NCBI GenBank assembly: GCA_944376335.1 | Contig: CALWCH010000001.1 | Location: forward strand, 1 to 64,000 | Direction: 5' to 3' | Length of the DNA: 64,000 nucleotides | From: an uncultured Clostridia bacterium | GTDB lineage: Bacteria > Bacillota > Clostridia > Christensenellales > Borkfalkiaceae | Shown: positions 34,062-42,001 of the stretch, piece by piece | Numbering within the stretch: position 1 is the first letter of the stretch | Layout: each line of letters starts with the position of its first letter | Made by a program: the position numbers and the translations under genes | Notes under the pieces: generated by a model | Database searches by the model: none | What the model saw: the letters and a program-made list of their open reading frames with translations, nothing else | Told to the model about the DNA's origin: nothing

Positions 34062-34087
34062 GCTCCCCCAAAGGGGAGCATTTTTTT
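34062..34087 (+). terminator. terminator of the flavin reductase-rubredoxin gene
   Basis: GCTCCCC (34,062-34,068) pairs with GGGGAGC (34,073-34,079), followed by ATTTTTTT. Confidence 0.92.
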
Positions 34088-34099
34088 GCGCCAAAACGC

Positions 34100-34128
34100 T
34101 TGACAAATACGGGGCGGGGGTATATAAT
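34100..34128 (+). promoter_or_regulatory. promoter of csoR
   Basis: TTGACA (34,100-34,105), 17-nt spacer, TATAAT (34,123-34,128). Confidence 0.85.
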
Positions 34129-34131
34129 AAG

Positions 34132-34150
34132 CATACCCTAAGGGGGTATG
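34132..34150 (+). promoter_or_regulatory. CsoR operator
   Basis: CATACCC (34,132-34,138) and GGGTATG (34,144-34,150) form a pseudo-palindrome with a G-rich right half, the known type of CsoR-family operator. It overlaps the predicted transcription start of csoR, so apo-CsoR would block initiation and Cu(I) would relieve it. Confidence 0.8.
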
Positions 34151-34173
34151 AAGATCACAGGATGGAGAAAACA

Positions 34174-34473
34174 ATGGCAGACTGCTGCAATACGGAAGAG
34201 AAGAGGACGGTAAGGAGCGAAGAGGACAAGAGGGCCATTATTTCGCGGCTCAACCGCATCATCGGGCAGCTCCAGGGCGTGGGGCGCATGGTGGACGAGG
34301 ACAGATACTGCGATGATATCCTCGTGCAGCTCTCGGCGGCGGACAAGGCGGTGAAGAGCCTTGCGGCATTCGTTCTCGATAATCACGTCCACACATGCCT
34401 CATCCGCGACATCCGCGAGGGTAAGGTGGAAGTTGTGGATGAGCTGGTGGAGCTATTTCGCAAATTTTCATAG
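34174..34473 (+). CDS. csoR: copper-sensing transcriptional repressor CsoR
   Basis: A 99-aa all-helical repressor of the CsoR/RcnR family. Start 34,174 is chosen because GGAG lies 6 nt upstream; an ATG at 34,162 lacks a proper ribosome site. The Cu(I) ligands Cys46 (RYCDDI), His71 and Cys75 (NHVHTC) are present, which separates it from nickel/cobalt RcnR. Its own operator lies at 34,132-34,150. The copper ATPase gene copA is 543 nt downstream, separated by repeat elements. Confidence 0.93.
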   Translation: MADCCNTEEKRTVRSEEDKRAIISRLNRIIGQLQGVGRMVDEDRYCDDILVQLSAADKAVKSLAAFVLDNHVHTCLIRDIREGKVEVVDELVELFRKFS

Positions 34474-34474
34474 G

Positions 34475-34716
34475 TTCACGCAAATCTTTTCGCGAAGGCG
34501 AAAATCTTTGCCGTGAGGTTGAGGAAAAACACCGCCGCGACAAGACTGCGGCTCGTTTTTCCTCTGCGGGCGCACCATAAGGGCTCCCTCATTTATTGCG
34601 CCCGCATTCACCTTTTCCCCCAAAAGCGCAGGTATGCGCAAATTGGGTCCTGCTGCGCAAAAGCGTGGTTTTGCTTGCAGAGTAATTTATAATTCCCGCC
34701 CGCCCACCCCTAAAGG
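34475..34716 (+). repeat. dispersed multi-hairpin element, locus B
   Basis: It begins two bases after the csoR stop. Hairpin 1 (34,475-34,517) has inner TTTTCGC/GCGAAAA. Hairpin 2 (34,521-34,564) has arms GAGGAAAAAC and GTTTTTCCTC with inner GCCGC/GCGGC. Hairpin 3 is TGCGGGCGCA (34,565-34,574) with TGCGCCCGCA (34,597-34,606). Hairpin 4 is GCGCA-GGTA-TGCGC (34,626-34,639) followed by AAATTGG. Hairpin 5 is at 34,650-34,680. The stems pair as at loci A, C and D but with different bases. Confidence 0.75.
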
Positions 34717-34719
34717 GGG

Positions 34720-34758
34720 TTCGCGAAAATCTTTTACTTCGTAAAATCTTTCCGCGAA
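34720..34758 (+). repeat. extra copy of hairpin 1 of the dispersed element
   Basis: TTCGCG (34,720-34,725) and CGCGAA (34,753-34,758) flank an inner TTTTAC/GTAAAA stem and the AATCTTT words found in hairpin 1 at all loci. Some AGTTCACGAACTT sequence follows at 34,761. Confidence 0.65.
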
Positions 34759-34795
34759 GAAGTTCACGAACTTTTTTCGTTTTGTATGGGCTTGG

Positions 34796-34985
34796 TTTTG
34801 CTCGCGGCAGTTCATTGAGGAAGCAAGGGGAGGGCAACCCTGCTTGCGGCAGTTATTTGGGAAGCAAGCGCAGGGCAACCATGCTTGCGGCAGTTATTTA
34901 GGAAGCAAAGGCCGTCGGAAACCCTGCTTGCGGCAGTTATTTTGGAAAGCGACGGACGGGGAACCCTCCTCGAAGCATGATTGGA
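34796..34985 (+). repeat. tandem array of about 42-bp units between csoR and copA
   Basis: Three clear units (about 34,819, 34,860 and 34,902) and two partial ones repeat with a period near 42 bp. Each contains GAAGCAAG, a central AGGGCAACC or GGAAACCC, TGCTTGCGGC and AGTTATTT. GCAAG and CTTGC pair within each unit, so the array is a series of hairpins. The unit matches the terminal hairpin of the dispersed element, so this looks like a local expansion. The copA ribosome site follows at about 35,005. Confidence 0.75.
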
Positions 34986-35016
34986 AGCAGGCGGCGGCAG
35001 ATAAAAGGAGCGAAAT

Positions 35017-37422
35017 ATGAAAAAGAAGTATTCTGTGACGGGCATGACGTGTACGGCGTGTTCGTCGGGCATCGAACGGACGGTCTCCAAGCTCAAGGGT
35101 GTGGAGGCGTGTTCGGTCTCCCTCATGGGGGAGAGCATGGACGTCACCTTCGACGAAACCGCCCTCTCGGACGGCGACATCCGCGCGGCGGTCACGTTGC
35201 TCGGGTACGGCGCGTATGACTACGGCAAGGCGCCTCAGAAGAAGAAAAAGGGGCTCATGCTGAAACTTCGGTTCTGGCTCTCCCTCGTCCTTCTCATTCC
35301 CGAGATGTACCTTGCGATGGGGCACATGATCGGGCTTCCGGTGCCCGAGGGCTGGCTCAACTACGGCCTTCAGATCGGCCTCACCCTCGCCGTTCTCATC
35401 ATCAACTACCGCTTCTTCACGAGCGGCGTGATGGCGGCTATCAAACTCGTTCCCAACATGGATACCCTCGTGACGCTCGGCGCGGCGGCGTCCTTTCTCT
35501 ACAGCCTCGTCGTCGCCATCGTTTCCCCGGGCGGGCACCTCTTCTTTGAGTCGGCGGCGATGATCGTCACGCTCGTCACGCTCGGCAAGTGGCTCGAAGA
35601 CCGCAGCAAGGCGCGCACGGGCAGGGAAGTGGAGAAACTGCTCTCCCTCGCGCCCGACACCGTCACCGTCTTAAAGGACGGCAAGGAGACGCGCGTTCCC
35701 ATCGGGGAAGTGAAAACGGGCGATCTTATCGTCGTCAAGCAGGGGGGCTCGGTTGCTGTGGACGGCACCATCGTGGAAGGCCACGCCTTTGTCGACCAGG
35801 CCGCCATCACGGGCGAGAGCCTGCCCGTCGAGCTCTCCGAAGGGGGCAGGGCGGTGAGCGCTTCCCTCGTCACGAGCGGGTACCTCGTCATCCGTGCCGA
35901 ACAGGTGGGGGAGGATACGCTGCTTTCGGGCGTCATCCGCATGGTGCGCGAGGCGGGCGCCTCTAAAGCGCCCATCCAAAAGCTCGCCGACAAGGTCGCG
36001 GCGGTGTTCGTGCCCGTCGTCGTCACCCTCGCCCTCATCACCTTCGCGGTGTGGCTCATCGTGACGCACGACGTCTCGCGCGCCGTCAACTTCGGCGTGA
36101 GCGTGCTCGTCATCTCCTGCCCTTGCGCCTTGGGGCTTGCGACGCCTGTCGCCATCATGGCGGCAACGGGAAGGGGCGCGTCGATGGGCGTGCTCTATAA
36201 AAACGCCGAGGCCCTCCAGCGCGCCGCCGATGTGAAGACCGTGCTGCTCGACAAGACGGCGACCATCACCGAAGGGAAACCCAAAGTCGTCGCCTTTGAG
36301 GGCGCGGAGGAAAGTAACCGCATTGCGTATGCGCTCGAAGTCAAGCTCGATCACCCGCTCTCCCGCTGCATCGCCGACTACTGCGGCGAGGGGGAGAACG
36401 CCGAGGACGTGGAATACCTCACGGGCCTCGGCGCGCACGGGTATGTGAATGGCAAGGAGTACTTCCTCGGCAACGACCGCCTCGTCAAAGACAAGGGCTT
36501 TGAGAAGTGGCAAGAGAAGTTCGAAACGCTCTCCCGTGAGGGGCGCACGGTGCTCTTCCTTGCGGACAGCGAGCAAATTTTAGCGCTCTTCGCCCTCGCA
36601 GATACCCTAAAAGAGGGGAGCAGAGAGGCGGTTGCGGGGCTCAAGGAGCTGGGGTGTACCGTTAAGATGCTCACGGGCGACAACGCCGCCGTCGCAAAAC
36701 ACATCGCGGAAGAGGCGGGCATCGACCCCGCGGACGTGTATGCCCAGGTGCTGCCCGAGGATAAGCTCAAGGCGGTGGAAAGCTGCCGGAAGGAGAACGC
36801 GGCGCTTCCAAAGCGCGCCAAGAAGGGCGTTGCGATGGTGGGCGACGGCATCAACGATTCCCCCGCGCTCAAGGCGGCGGACGTCGGCTTTGCGATGGGC
36901 GGCGGCACGGATATCGCCATCGAGAGTGCGGATGTGGTGCTCGTCGGAAGCGATTTGCGGGCGGCGGTCAAGGCGCTCTCCCTCTCCAGAAAGACGATGC
37001 GCATCGTGAAAGAGAACCTCTTTTGGGCGTTCTTTTATAACTGCATCGGAATTCCTTTGGCGGCGGGCGTGTTCGCCTTTGCGGGCGTCACATTAAACCC
37101 CATGATCGCGTCGGCGGCGATGAGCCTTTCCTCGCTCTTTGTCGTCTCCAACGCGCTGCGGCTCGTCCGGTTCAAGAAAAAAACGGGCAAAACGCCCGAT
37201 CAAGGAGAAACCAATATGACCAAGAAATTTAAGGTGGAAGGCATGATGTGTCAGCACTGCGTGGCGCATGTGAAGACGGCGCTCGAGGGCGTCGAGGGTG
37301 TTGCAAAGGCCGATGTGGACCTCAAGAAGAAGTCCGCCGTCGTTACGCTCGATAAGGACGTGCCCGCAGAAACGCTGATCGCCGCCGTTGTGGAGGCGGG
37401 TTATACGGCCAAAGAAGCGTAA
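35017..37422 (+). CDS. copA: copper-exporting P1B-type ATPase CopA with C-terminal fused CopZ domain
   Basis: An 801-aa copper ATPase in the cell membrane. An N-terminal HMA domain has MTCTAC (Cys12, Cys15). The membrane CPC motif is at residues 368-370 (SCPCALGLATP), the phosphorylated Asp is at about 412, followed by TGDN, the HP motif (DHPLSR) and GDGINDSPAL. The phosphorylation motif reads DKTAT instead of the near-invariant DKTGT. After the last membrane helices, a linker leads in frame into a second HMA domain (residues 734-801, CQHC) that looks like a complete CopZ chaperone. AAAGGAGC precedes the ATG. Regulation by CsoR through read-through from csoR is likely. Confidence 0.93.
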   Translation: MKKKYSVTGMTCTACSSGIERTVSKLKGVEACSVSLMGESMDVTFDETALSDGDIRAAVTLLGYGAYDYGKAPQKKKKGLMLKLRFWLSLVLLIPEMYLAMGHMIGLPVPEGWLNYGLQIGLTLAVLIINYRFFTSGVMAAIKLVPNMDTLVTLGAAASFLYSLVVAIVSPGGHLFFESAAMIVTLVTLGKWLEDRSKARTGREVEKLLSLAPDTVTVLKDGKETRVPIGEVKTGDLIVVKQGGSVAVDGTIVEGHAFVDQAAITGESLPVELSEGGRAVSASLVTSGYLVIRAEQVGEDTLLSGVIRMVREAGASKAPIQKLADKVAAVFVPVVVTLALITFAVWLIVTHDVSRAVNFGVSVLVISCPCALGLATPVAIMAATGRGASMGVLYKNAEALQRAADVKTVLLDKTATITEGKPKVVAFEGAEESNRIAYALEVKLDHPLSRCIADYCGEGENAEDVEYLTGLGAHGYVNGKEYFLGNDRLVKDKGFEKWQEKFETLSREGRTVLFLADSEQILALFALADTLKEGSREAVAGLKELGCTVKMLTGDNAAVAKHIAEEAGIDPADVYAQVLPEDKLKAVESCRKENAALPKRAKKGVAMVGDGINDSPALKAADVGFAMGGGTDIAIESADVVLVGSDLRAAVKALSLSRKTMRIVKENLFWAFFYNCIGIPLAAGVFAFAGVTLNPMIASAAMSLSSLFVVSNALRLVRFKKKTGKTPDQGETNMTKKFKVEGMMCQHCVAHVKTALEGVEGVAKADVDLKKKSAVVTLDKDVPAETLIAAVVEAGYTAKEA
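37202..37422 (+). other. copZ: possible internal translation start producing free CopZ (copper chaperone, 68 aa)
   Basis: Inside copA, AAGGAG at 37,202-37,207 is ideally placed before an in-frame ATG at 37,216. Starting there gives a 68-aa protein, MTKKFKVEGMMCQHCVAHVK onward, with the size and CxxC motif of CopZ. A TGA in another frame overlaps this ATG (ATGA), as it would if copA once ended there. An A7 tract at 37,177-37,183 could be a slippage point. Both the fused and the free protein may be made. Confidence 0.6.
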
Positions 37423-37440
37423 AACTCCACAGACCAATGA

Positions 37441-37472
37441 AAAAGGGCCCCCGAAACTCGGAGACCCTTTTC
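37441..37472 (+). terminator. terminator of copA
   Basis: AAAAGGG and CCCTTTT arms with an inner CCGA/TCGG stem. It should work in both directions. Confidence 0.75.
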
Positions 37473-37568
37473 CAATAATATCACAAAAGGAGGTTCGTAT
37501 AAGCGTAAAAGCAATAGGGAGTGAGGGGGCCTCACCGCAGCAACTTCCCGAAAAGATTTGCGGGAAAT

Positions 37569-37844
37569 TTACATCAATACTGCCAAAGCAATTGCAAGCC
37601 CTGCCTGCCATATAAGGCCCAAAATGTTGACGAGCCAGAAGTACCAATGCTTGGTCTTGTGGCGGAAGAGAAGCATCCCCAAAATGCCGCCGACGGCGCC
37701 GCCCAAAAAGGAACAGCCTAAAAGCACCTTCTCGGGGATGCGCCAAGCGCTTGCCTTTGCCTTCGCCTTGTCCGCGCCGTATAAGATGAGCGCGAGGACG
37801 CTCAGAGCGGCATAGGCGATGAGGGCATAGAGTACGGGCTTCAT
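37569..37844 (-). CDS. DUF1294 membrane protein
   Basis: A 91-aa protein with three to four hydrophobic segments. It contains the DUF1294 hallmarks YGADKAKAKASAWRIPE and LGGAVGGILGMLLFRHKTKH. The family is widespread and has no established function. It is convergent with copA and has no obvious partner. A stop-proximal GTGAGGGGGCCTCAC palindrome lies just downstream. Confidence 0.88.
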   Translation of the reverse strand: MKPVLYALIAYAALSVLALILYGADKAKAKASAWRIPEKVLLGCSFLGGAVGGILGMLLFRHKTKHWYFWLVNILGLIWQAGLAIALAVLM

Positions 37845-38003
37845 ACTACTATTTTACACCCATTTTGCAGATTGTCAAGAGGGAACATAAAACTTTCACA
37901 AAAAGAAGGGCAAAGAGGGCGCAATTTCGACAAGGAAGCCCCGTTTTGTCATGTGTGCAGGCGTTATCATGAGAGGGCAAAGACTCTTTATAAGGGGGCA
38001 GCT

Positions 38004-38339
38004 ATGCAGACATTGCTCTTAGACCGCCGCACGAGCGGCATCGTGGAAGGGGGCGTGCCCAAGGGGGAGACGCTCTACGGCCTCGTGCGCTTTTTCTCCG
38101 TCTTTTCCGACGAGACGCGCGTAAAGATCCTCTCCGCGCTCGCCATCTCCGAGATGTGCGTCACCGACCTTTCTCGCGTACTTAAGCTCAATCAGACGAC
38201 GGTCTCCCATCAGCTCCGCTACTTAAAGGACAGCGGGCTCGTGAAGTGCGAGCGGCACGGGAAAGTTATCTTTTATTCGCTGCTTGACCCCATCGTCAAC
38301 GAGATCATGCTCAAAGGCGTGGAATTTTTGGGGTATTAG
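38004..38339 (+). CDS. ArsR/SmtB-family transcriptional regulator
   Basis: A 111-aa winged-helix repressor. The start at 38,004 follows AAGGGGG; an upstream continuation has no family similarity. The core ETRVKILSALAISEMCVTDL and the recognition helix LNQTTVSHQLRYLKDSGLV are typical. Only one Cys lies in the alpha-3 region (EMCVTDL, where metal sensors usually have CxC), so a metal ligand set is incomplete and the signal is unknown. It is upstream of uvrC but probably not co-transcribed, since uvrC has its own promoter. Confidence 0.88.
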   Translation: MQTLLLDRRTSGIVEGGVPKGETLYGLVRFFSVFSDETRVKILSALAISEMCVTDLSRVLKLNQTTVSHQLRYLKDSGLVKCERHGKVIFYSLLDPIVNEIMLKGVEFLGY

Positions 38340-38391
38340 GGGCGGGAGCGGGCGCTTTTTGCGAAAATAAGGGGAAAAATGCCGTAACCCC

Positions 38392-38420
38392 TTGAAAAAT
38401 GGGCGCAAGGCGTGTATAAT
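38392..38420 (+). promoter_or_regulatory. promoter of the uvrC operon (leaderless)
   Basis: TTGAAA (38,392-38,397), 17-nt spacer, TATAAT (38,415-38,420). The ATG lies at 38,429, 9 nt after the end of the -10 box. Confidence 0.82.
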
Positions 38421-38428
38421 AGACTTGG

Positions 38429-40234
38429 ATGAGTGTCATACAGGAAAAACTCAAACTTCTGCCCGATTCCCCGGGCGTCTATCTCATGATGGACAAGGAC
38501 GGGGTGATCATCTATGTGGGCAAGGCGCGGGTCCTCAAAAACCGCGTGCGGCAGTACTTTCATTCCTCCCCCAAGCCCGCCAAGGTGCAAGCGATGGTGG
38601 AGAACATCGCCGACTTTTCCTACGTCGTCACCCCCAGCGAGGTGGACGCGCTCTCCCTCGAGAATACCTTCATCAAGAAGTATAAGCCCAAGTACAACAT
38701 CCTCTTAAAGGACGACAAGACGTATCCCTACATCAAGCTGCACACGCGGGAGCAATTCCCGCACATCAGCATCACCCGCCGCATCGCAAAGGACGGAAGA
38801 TACTTCGGGCCCTTTATGGGCGGCATCAGCTGCAAGGATATCGTGGACATCGCCGCGCGCGTCTACGGTGTGCGCACCTGCAAGAATGCGCTCGGCAAAA
38901 AGCCGCTGCGGCCCTGCCTCAACTATCATTTGGGGCGCTGCCCCGCCCCCTGCGCGGGCTATGTTTCCGAGGAAGAGTACGCTTCCCGCGTTCAGGGCGC
39001 GGCGTCCTTCCTTGCGGGCAACTACGAGGAAGCGGAGGAGCTCCTTCGCGAAAAGATGCAGCGCTTTGCCGAGAACGAGGAATTCGAGCTCGCCATGGAA
39101 TACCGCGACCGCATCGAGATGCTCTCGCGGCTCAAGCTCCGCCGCATCACTGCCATGCCAAAGGATGTGGAGGCGGACATCTGGGCGCGGGCCACAAACG
39201 GGCTGTACGGCGCGATCTGCGTGCTCGTCACCCGCCGCGGCATCATGCAGGGCAGCCGCACCTTTCCCCTTGAAGAGGGCGCGGGCGAAGGGGGAGAGAG
39301 CTTTTTGAGCTTCCTCACGCAGTACTACTCTTCGCACGAGCTGCCGCACGAGATCGTCACGGACGAAGTGATGGACGACGAGCTCTTTATGGAATATTCG
39401 CGCGCCAAGGCGGGCAGAAAGACGGAGATCGTGCGCCCCAAGCAGGGCGTCAAGCGCGACCTTTTGGATATGGCCGTGCGCAATGCGCGGGAATACCTTG
39501 AAAAGTCCATCTCGCAAATCGAACACAAGAACGACATGACGGTGAACGCCTGCAAGCGCTTGCAGGAAGTACTCGCGCTCTCTCACTACCCAAAGCGCAT
39601 GGAGTGCTACGATATCTCCAACATTTCGGGCGTGGATAAAGTGGGCAGCATGGTCGTCTTTACGGACGGCGAGGCGGATAAGAACGCCTACCGCCGCTTT
39701 AAAATCAAGACGGTGGAGGGGGCGGACGACTTTGCCTCCTTAAAGGAAGTGCTTTTGCGCCGCCTTTCCAAGCTCGGTACGGACGAGGAGGAGCGCTTCC
39801 CCCGCCCGCAGCTTGTCGTCATCGACGGCGGCAGAGGCCAGCTTTCGGCGGTCAAGCAAATTTTTGACGAGCTCCACATCGAGGACATCGACCTTGTCAC
39901 CCTTGCCAAGCAGGAGGAGGAAATTTACACGCTCGCTTCCCCCGAGCCCGTGCGGCTTTCGAGAAGAGATTACGCCCTCCGCACGCTGCAGCGCATCCGC
40001 GACGAGGCGCACCGCTTCGCCATCACCTACTTTCGAAACTTACACAGCAAGCGCAATCTTTCCTCCGTCCTCGATGAAATTGAGGGCGTGGGCAAGGAGA
40101 AGCGCACGGCGCTCATGCAAAAATTCGGCACCATCGATAAGATCATGCGCGCGAGCGAAAAAGAACTTTCCGAGACCCCGGGCATCGGGCCCAAACTTGC
40201 ACATACCATTCACGACTATTTCAAGAAGTTATAA
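38429..40234 (+). CDS. uvrC: excinuclease ABC subunit C
   Basis: A 601-aa nucleotide excision repair nuclease that cuts on both sides of a lesion with UvrB. The GIY-YIG domain is N-terminal (SPGVYLMMDKDGVIIYVGKA), followed by a Cys cluster (RPCLNYHLGRCPAPC), a UVR/UvrB-binding segment (near residue 200), the RNase H-like 5' nuclease domain (ECYDISNISG ... VVIDGGRGQLSA) and a C-terminal HhH domain (EIEGVGKEKRTALMQKFGTI). No ribosome site lies in the 8 nt after the -10 box, so translation should be leaderless. The gene heads a five-gene operon. Confidence 0.96.
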   Translation: MSVIQEKLKLLPDSPGVYLMMDKDGVIIYVGKARVLKNRVRQYFHSSPKPAKVQAMVENIADFSYVVTPSEVDALSLENTFIKKYKPKYNILLKDDKTYPYIKLHTREQFPHISITRRIAKDGRYFGPFMGGISCKDIVDIAARVYGVRTCKNALGKKPLRPCLNYHLGRCPAPCAGYVSEEEYASRVQGAASFLAGNYEEAEELLREKMQRFAENEEFELAMEYRDRIEMLSRLKLRRITAMPKDVEADIWARATNGLYGAICVLVTRRGIMQGSRTFPLEEGAGEGGESFLSFLTQYYSSHELPHEIVTDEVMDDELFMEYSRAKAGRKTEIVRPKQGVKRDLLDMAVRNAREYLEKSISQIEHKNDMTVNACKRLQEVLALSHYPKRMECYDISNISGVDKVGSMVVFTDGEADKNAYRRFKIKTVEGADDFASLKEVLLRRLSKLGTDEEERFPRPQLVVIDGGRGQLSAVKQIFDELHIEDIDLVTLAKQEEEIYTLASPEPVRLSRRDYALRTLQRIRDEAHRFAITYFRNLHSKRNLSSVLDEIEGVGKEKRTALMQKFGTIDKIMRASEKELSETPGIGPKLAHTIHDYFKKL

Positions 40235-41082
40235 TGATGAATTACGATCTGTTTGTATCCGATTTCGACGGCACGCTCGTCAAGAGCGACGGCACCATTT
40301 CCGCGCATACCAAGGCGGTCATTCAAGAATACAGGAGAAGGGGCGGCATCTTCACCGTCTGCACGGGGCGCATGGTCCCTTCCGTTCTGCCGCGGGCGGA
40401 GGAACTCGAGATAAAAGAGGGGCCCGTCATCGCCTTTCAGGGCTCCGTCGTCTACGATATGGGGAAGAGGGAAGTCGTCTCGGCGGGGTATTTCCCGCTC
40501 CAAGAGGCGCTGCCGCTCATCCGATTATTGGAAGATGAGGGGCATCATATCCACATCTATACGGTGTGGCACCTCTACACCAACCGCCGCGACGAGATGC
40601 TTGAAGCTTATGAGCGCGTGTGCGGGGTGAAGGGGGAGCTTGTCGAGGGGAAACTTTCGGGTTTTGCGGAAGAGAGCAAGCTCGATATCGTCAAGGTGCT
40701 CGTCATGGTGGAGCCCGAAAAGCGGGAGCCCCTCCGCGAGCGCCTCACCGCCCTCTTGGGGAAGAAGTACTATGTGACGAGCTCTTCCGATTGGCTCGTC
40801 GAAGTGATGCCCGCGGGGCAGAACAAGGGGCGCGCCGTTGCATTTCTTTCGGAGTACTATCAGATCCCCAAGGAGCGCATTGCGGCGGCGGGCGATCAGC
40901 TCAACGATCTGCCCATGCTCCAAGCCGCGGGCGGGAAGTTCACCGTTTCAAACGGCGTTGCGGCATTAAAGCGCGTTGCTGAGGTCATTCCTTCCAACGA
41001 GGAGGACGGCGTTGCATACGCGCTCGAACACTATGTGATGAAGGGGGACGCGGGAGCGTCCGAAGGAGGACAGGATGAGTGA
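40234..41082 (+). CDS. Cof-type HAD-superfamily phosphatase
   Basis: A 282-aa HAD hydrolase with a type IIB cap. Motif I is FVSDFDGTLVKSDG with the nucleophile Asp, motif III includes Lys in KGRAVAFL, and motif IV is AAGDQLNDLPML. Cof proteins dephosphorylate sugar phosphates or pyridoxal phosphate; the substrate cannot be told here. Its start shares one base with the uvrC stop and it overlaps hprK by 8 nt, so it belongs to the operon. Confidence 0.92.
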   Translation: MMNYDLFVSDFDGTLVKSDGTISAHTKAVIQEYRRRGGIFTVCTGRMVPSVLPRAEELEIKEGPVIAFQGSVVYDMGKREVVSAGYFPLQEALPLIRLLEDEGHHIHIYTVWHLYTNRRDEMLEAYERVCGVKGELVEGKLSGFAEESKLDIVKVLVMVEPEKREPLRERLTALLGKKYYVTSSSDWLVEVMPAGQNKGRAVAFLSEYYQIPKERIAAAGDQLNDLPMLQAAGGKFTVSNGVAALKRVAEVIPSNEEDGVAYALEHYVMKGDAGASEGGQDE

Positions 41083-42001
41083 GAACTTTTTTCCGAGCGT
41101 CACGGTGATGCTCGACAAGTTCGCGGGCGATATGGGCGTGGAAATGCTGTATGCGGGGCGGGGCATCGTCAAGCTCACGAGCATCAGCGTCGATAGGCCG
41201 GGTCTGCGCCTTGCGGGCTTTTTCAGCTACTTCGATACCCAGCGCGTCCTCGTCATCGGGCTCACCGAGCACGAGTATCTCCGCTCCTTCTCGCCCGAGG
41301 AGAGAAAGGAAAAGATCCAAAAGCTCTTTGACTGCGGCGAAATTCCCTGCGTCATCTTCACGCGGGACCTTCCCGTGCTGCCCGAATTTATGGAGTGCGC
41401 GCGTGCTTCGGGTACGCCCATCTTCCGTTCGAGCAGGCTCACCACCATCGTGATGGCAGACCTCGTCGCCTATCTTGCGCGCATCCTCGCCCCCACGACG
41501 ACGGTGCACGGGGTCCTCATGGACGTGTTCGGCGTCGGCATCCTCATCACGGGGTCGTCGGGCGTCGGCAAGAGCGAGACCGCCATGGAGCTCATCAAGC
41601 GCGGACACCGCCTCGTCGCGGACGACTCTGTGCTCATCAAGCGCGTCTCGAGCGGGCTCGTCGGCACCGCGCCCGAGCGCATCCGCTACTTCATGGAGCT
41701 TCGCGGCATCGGCATCATCAATGTGAAGAATATGTACGGTTCGGGCTCCATTCTCGACGAAAAGCAGGTCGAGGTCATCATGGAACTTGAGCATTGGCAG
41801 CGCGATAAACAGTACGACCGCATCGGCGGCGAAAAGCTCACCGACGAAATTCTCGGGGTGAAAGTGCCCAAGCTCGTCGTGCCCGTCAGCCCGGGGCGCA
41901 ACCTTTCCATCCTCATCGAAGTTGCCGCCCGCAACCAGCGCTTGAAATCGATGGGCTACGACGCGGCGCAGGAACTCATTCAGCGTACCATCGGCAGATG
42001 A
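41075..42001 (+). CDS. hprK: HPr kinase/phosphorylase
   Basis: A 308-aa enzyme that phosphorylates Ser46 of HPr and reverses it, the switch for carbon catabolite repression in Firmicutes. The P-loop GSSGVGKSE, the HRLVADD segment and the K/P-loop-family signature MELRGIGIINVKNMYG are present. CGAAGGAGGACAGG precedes the ATG inside the previous gene. The stop overlaps the next start (ATGA). Confidence 0.96.
   Translation: MSENFFPSVTVMLDKFAGDMGVEMLYAGRGIVKLTSISVDRPGLRLAGFFSYFDTQRVLVIGLTEHEYLRSFSPEERKEKIQKLFDCGEIPCVIFTRDLPVLPEFMECARASGTPIFRSSRLTTIVMADLVAYLARILAPTTTVHGVLMDVFGVGILITGSSGVGKSETAMELIKRGHRLVADDSVLIKRVSSGLVGTAPERIRYFMELRGIGIINVKNMYGSGSILDEKQVEVIMELEHWQRDKQYDRIGGEKLTDEILGVKVPKLVVPVSPGRNLSILIEVAARNQRLKSMGYDAAQELIQRTIGR

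Noticed and set aside
35017..37422. copA as a frameshifted pseudogene
   Set aside because: The frame is intact from the N-terminal HMA to the C-terminal HMA with all main catalytic motifs, so it is a working fusion or a slippage site rather than a broken gene.
37946..37970. Promoter TTGTCA/TATCAT before the ArsR gene
   Set aside because: The spacer is only 13 nt, too short for a SigA promoter.
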